Shown here piece after piece: positions 61,641 to 64,000 of a stretch of DNA of 64,000 nt. The notes under the pieces were generated by a model. It saw nothing but the letters and a program-made list of their open reading frames with translations. It had not been told where the DNA came from and did no database searches. The stretch covers positions 1-64,000 of the forward strand of contig CAZBAV010000008.1 of the NCBI GenBank assembly GCA_964489955.1, given 5' to 3'. Numbering within the stretch: the first letter of the stretch is position 1; the number at the start of each line of letters is the position of its first letter. The position numbers and the translations under genes were made by a program. The DNA is from Leadbetterella sp964489955. GTDB taxonomy: Bacteria; Bacteroidota; Bacteroidia; Cytophagales; Spirosomataceae.

Positions 61641-63361
61641 AATCAGATTTAGTAGAATTACTTAGTAAAATTGATGGCGTACTTTCTGATGACCAAATTA
61701 GCATAGAGGCATTTAAAGTCGCTCTAGAAAAAAGAACTAATCTGTGGGAAGACTTGTACAATACTTACATCGATTACAGGGTTTTACAATACCATCCGGA
61801 CGAAACAATTGACAGTACAATTCCTGTAATTGTAAAATATAGTAAAAAAAGACTTTGGTTTCTAAATGATTTACTTGTTTCAACAAATCTTCGTGACTCC
61901 CAGGTTGTTGCTTTTAAGAATGGTATAAATATAGTAGTAGAAAAGGGCTCTTATTTAGAGGCTGGAAGAATAAGTAATGAAGATATATTGACTCAGGTTT
62001 CAAAAGATAAAAATCAATCATTAAAAAGTCTTGTTTATTTAGTAAACCCTACAAGATATAGCTCTAATGAAAATACAAGATTTATCTTTTATAATGGGGA
62101 TTCAATTTTAAACAATACGGAGAGACAAGTAATTCGGTTCTATTTTCATTTGAGACCTGTGGCTTCAAACGTGAAAGAACTTATTAATGATCTCAGGAAT
62201 AAATTAAATAGTCGACAAATCCCATTTACTTTTAAACTTCCTTTTGAACTTAAGGATTTTGGAAGAAGAGACACTTTAGTTCTGTATGTATATCAAAGCC
62301 ATTTTTTTTTAATCTATGACATCATTAGAGATGTTCATGAAAAATATAGTGGAGAAAATGACATTATCATGAAAGGGATTCCCTTATTTACAAAGGAATT
62401 GTTTAGTGGGATTAGTCTTGCTGAAGATCCTATGACTCTCGAAAGTTTTGGAAAGTCTCGCTGTAAACTAGTTTGTGAAATTCTGGATGCCCAAACTAGT
62501 AAAACTGTCTCAATAGAACGTTGTTTGGCGATATTTCAGGAAAAAGGTTTTTCAAATGGACTTTTCAGAAGCCCATTTACCAATTTTGATTATAATTTTA
62601 AAGAGGTAAAGGCACATGAGAAAAATTCAACTTTTAGAGTACTTTCTTCAGGCTATTATGCATACGAGAATTATAACAAAATAGCATTACAATATAGTTT
62701 AGACTTACTTGAAAATGCTATGTGGGATTCAAATAATAATTTTTTTTGGGCTTCTTATGCTGAAAAAGAAGGCAGGGGTTTTTACGAAATTCTTAATGAT
62801 GAAAATGAAGGTATTAAGATTTATTGGTTTTTATTTCAAGTTTTAAGAATAAAGAGAAATCGAACTTACTTCTCAAGCAATGTAATAAATGTTATTGAAA
62901 ATAAGTTCTCTAAAATCTCATATGAGCCATCTCGTCTCAGGGAATTGTTACTTGATAATTCAAGAGAATTTCTGAAAACATTTCTTTTAGAAAAAAGTTC
63001 TTCTTTTACTAATTTCAATAAAGATTTTGAATCTTCGATCGAAAAACTCGTGACCCAATTTGAAAAAAGAGATATGGAAAATCTGTCCAAAAGCAAAAAG
63101 AGCTGGTATAAGTTTCTTAATGATCCTTTTCCTAGAATCAACTATGCGGATTTATATGCTGATAACATTAACTATGAATCCAAAGAAGCTAAAGAGATAG
63201 CAAAGGGTTTGTTTGTGTTAATAGATAAACAATATCCTATCCCAAATCAGTTTTCTAACTATGAGTATTGCCCAACTTTCATGGGGAGCTTAAAAATTGC
63301 AGAATGGATGTTATATACGTATTGTCCAACTTTGAACCTTAAAAAAAATATTCCACAGTAA
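61637..63361 (+). CDS. HopA1-domain protein with a C-terminal extension, candidate RiPP lyase/cyclase (LxmY-like)
   Basis: A 574-residue cytoplasmic protein. Residues 160-305 match the HopA1 family: RFYFHLRPVASNVKELIND, then PFTFKLPFELKDFGRRDTLV, LYVYQSHF, GIPLFTKELFSGISLAEDP and ESFGKSRCKLVCEIL. HopA1 domains occur in type III effectors, but also in class V lanthipeptide (LxmY) and thioamitide (TvaD) pathways next to an APH-like kinase, where they act in eliminating phosphate. Residues 306-574 are an extra helical region with faint LanC-like features (ENEGIKIYWFLFQ; EYCPTFMGSLKIAEW). The gene ends 23 bp into the convergent kinase gene. Confidence 0.82.
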   Translation: MKSDLVELLSKIDGVLSDDQISIEAFKVALEKRTNLWEDLYNTYIDYRVLQYHPDETIDSTIPVIVKYSKKRLWFLNDLLVSTNLRDSQVVAFKNGINIVVEKGSYLEAGRISNEDILTQVSKDKNQSLKSLVYLVNPTRYSSNENTRFIFYNGDSILNNTERQVIRFYFHLRPVASNVKELINDLRNKLNSRQIPFTFKLPFELKDFGRRDTLVLYVYQSHFFLIYDIIRDVHEKYSGENDIIMKGIPLFTKELFSGISLAEDPMTLESFGKSRCKLVCEILDAQTSKTVSIERCLAIFQEKGFSNGLFRSPFTNFDYNFKEVKAHEKNSTFRVLSSGYYAYENYNKIALQYSLDLLENAMWDSNNNFFWASYAEKEGRGFYEILNDENEGIKIYWFLFQVLRIKRNRTYFSSNVINVIENKFSKISYEPSRLRELLLDNSREFLKTFLLEKSSSFTNFNKDFESSIEKLVTQFEKRDMENLSKSKKSWYKFLNDPFPRINYADLYADNINYESKEAKEIAKGLFVLIDKQYPIPNQFSNYEYCPTFMGSLKIAEWMLYTYCPTLNLKKNIPQ

Positions 63362-64000
63362 AAAGTGCATTCCATTTATCATTACTTCCGATAACTAAAT
63401 TGCCATTGATGTTTCTAAGACGTTCTCTTATGTTGGTGATTCCTTTTCCTTTTAAGTTCATTTTATCTAAACCAACGCCATCATCTCCAACTGCAATCAT
63501 AGTTTTTTGCTGAGTACATGAAATTTTTAATAATGCATGTTTTGCCTCAGAATGTTTTAGAATATTATTTATCAACTCGAGAACAACAGAGTATAACTCA
63601 AGTTCTATCTTTTTACTCAGATTTTTACCACTATATTCTTCTATATCTAGTTTAATTCTTATGGAATTGTTTTCGTTTATTTCCAAAACTAGTTTTTTTA
63701 TTGCTCCTATTAAGCCGTATTTCTCGAACTCAGCAGGTAGTAGATTATGCGAGATGTATCTAACTTCGTTATAAGCAGAGCTCATCATATTCTTAATGCT
63801 TAAGTATATTTTTTGCTCTTTTTCATTTAATATCTGTAAATCTAATGCTTCCAAACGCCATTTTAATGCTGATAATATAGCTCCTAAATTATCATGAAGT
63901 TCAGCTGCCACCCTTTTTCGTTCAATTGATTGTCCTTTATAAAGAGCTTCTATTATTTCATTGTTTTTCTGCTTAAGTTTAGTATTAGTTTCCATGAGCT
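63339..64000 (-). CDS. HisKA_3-type sensor histidine kinase (partial, runs off the window)
   Basis: The C-terminal catalytic part of a histidine kinase. The dimerisation/phospho-acceptor helix reads ERKRVAAELHDNLGAILSALK with the phospho-His. The ATPase domain has an N-box LELINNILKHSEA and a G-box GDDGVGLDKM, ending GKGITNIRERLRNING. The frame is still open at the right edge; Met at 63995 is in a coiled-coil-like stretch, so the sensor part probably lies beyond. HisKA_3 kinases pair with NarL-type regulators, so the gene at 59609 is its likely partner. Confidence 0.9.
   Translation of the reverse strand, partial: LMETNTKLKQKNNEIIEALYKGQSIERKRVAAELHDNLGAILSALKWRLEALDLQILNEKEQKIYLSIKNMMSSAYNEVRYISHNLLPAEFEKYGLIGAIKKLVLEINENNSIRIKLDIEEYSGKNLSKKIELELYSVVLELINNILKHSEAKHALLKISCTQQKTMIAVGDDGVGLDKMNLKGKGITNIRERLRNINGNLVIGSNDKWNALFTVEYFF

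Noticed and set aside
61637..63361. Reading the HopA1 protein as a type III secretion effector
   Set aside because: No secretion-system genes are in the window, and the adjacent kinase is the typical RiPP partner of HopA1-like domains.

Overview
This window reads as chromosome of a Bacteroidota bacterium, most likely from the Cytophagales. The markers are an OmpH pair beside BamA, DUF4270 and DUF2490 proteins, an ExbB-ExbD-ExbD-TonB operon, a short NuoG without a molybdopterin domain, a BlaI/BlaR1-type pair carrying TonB-plug-like repeats, and several promoters of the Bacteroidota form TTG-N(17-23)-TAnnTTTG. Shine-Dalgarno sites are mostly weak. No rRNA, tRNA or CRISPR array was seen.

Layout. 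1-3.7 kb: leftward operon of a half-length GT5 glycogen-synthase-like protein, a DUF4270 lipoprotein and a secreted glucoamylase-like hydrolase. 3.7-8.2 kb: M61 peptidase, then rpmH, rnpA, a CtpA-type S41 protease and tsaB. 8.2-13.3 kb: raiA/hpf, then the envelope-biogenesis block uppS, bamA and two ompH/skp genes. 13.5-20.7 kb: aspS, a DUF2490 outer-membrane protein, the folate genes pabB and pabC (pabC interrupted by an in-frame stop) and gcvP. 20.8-28.7 kb: M28 peptidase, the TonB energisation operon, a small membrane protein, a PstS-like lipoprotein and a TPR protein. 28.8-30.6 kb: adk and obgE. 30.8-38.6 kb: complex I operon nuoABCDEFGHIJ, which stops at nuoJ. 38.7-41.5 kb: fluoride channel crcB, TPR protein and an epimerase. 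41.6-43.7 kb: a barnase/barstar pair and an HTH regulator with two paralogous membrane proteins. 44.0-52 kb: S9 peptidase, a possible transposase remnant, the BlaI/BlaR1-like system and a sigma-factor operon. 52-57 kb: pheT, a coiled-coil gene, zapA and rny. 57-59 kb: a GH29 fucosidase.

The last 4.4 kb (59.6-64.0 kb) is the most unusual part. A NarL-type response regulator is followed by three closely spaced or overlapping genes of visibly lower GC. They encode a 149-aa protein whose only two cysteines lie in a C-terminal Cys-Ser-Ser-Ser...Cys tail, an aminoglycoside-phosphotransferase-fold kinase, and a 574-aa protein with a clear HopA1-family domain. A convergent HisKA_3 histidine kinase runs off the window edge. 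A kinase plus a HopA1-like protein is the Ser/Thr-dehydrating pair known from class V lanthipeptide and thioamitide pathways, so I read this as a candidate RiPP locus in a Bacteroidota, probably controlled by the flanking two-component system.

Functional links: uppS, bamA and ompH form an envelope-assembly unit; exbB/exbD/tonB powers outer-membrane import; pheT, zapA and rny combine translation, division and RNA decay; the nuo genes supply the quinone-reducing arm and part of the membrane arm of complex I. All calls rest on reading the sequence and on recall of protein families. No database search was run.
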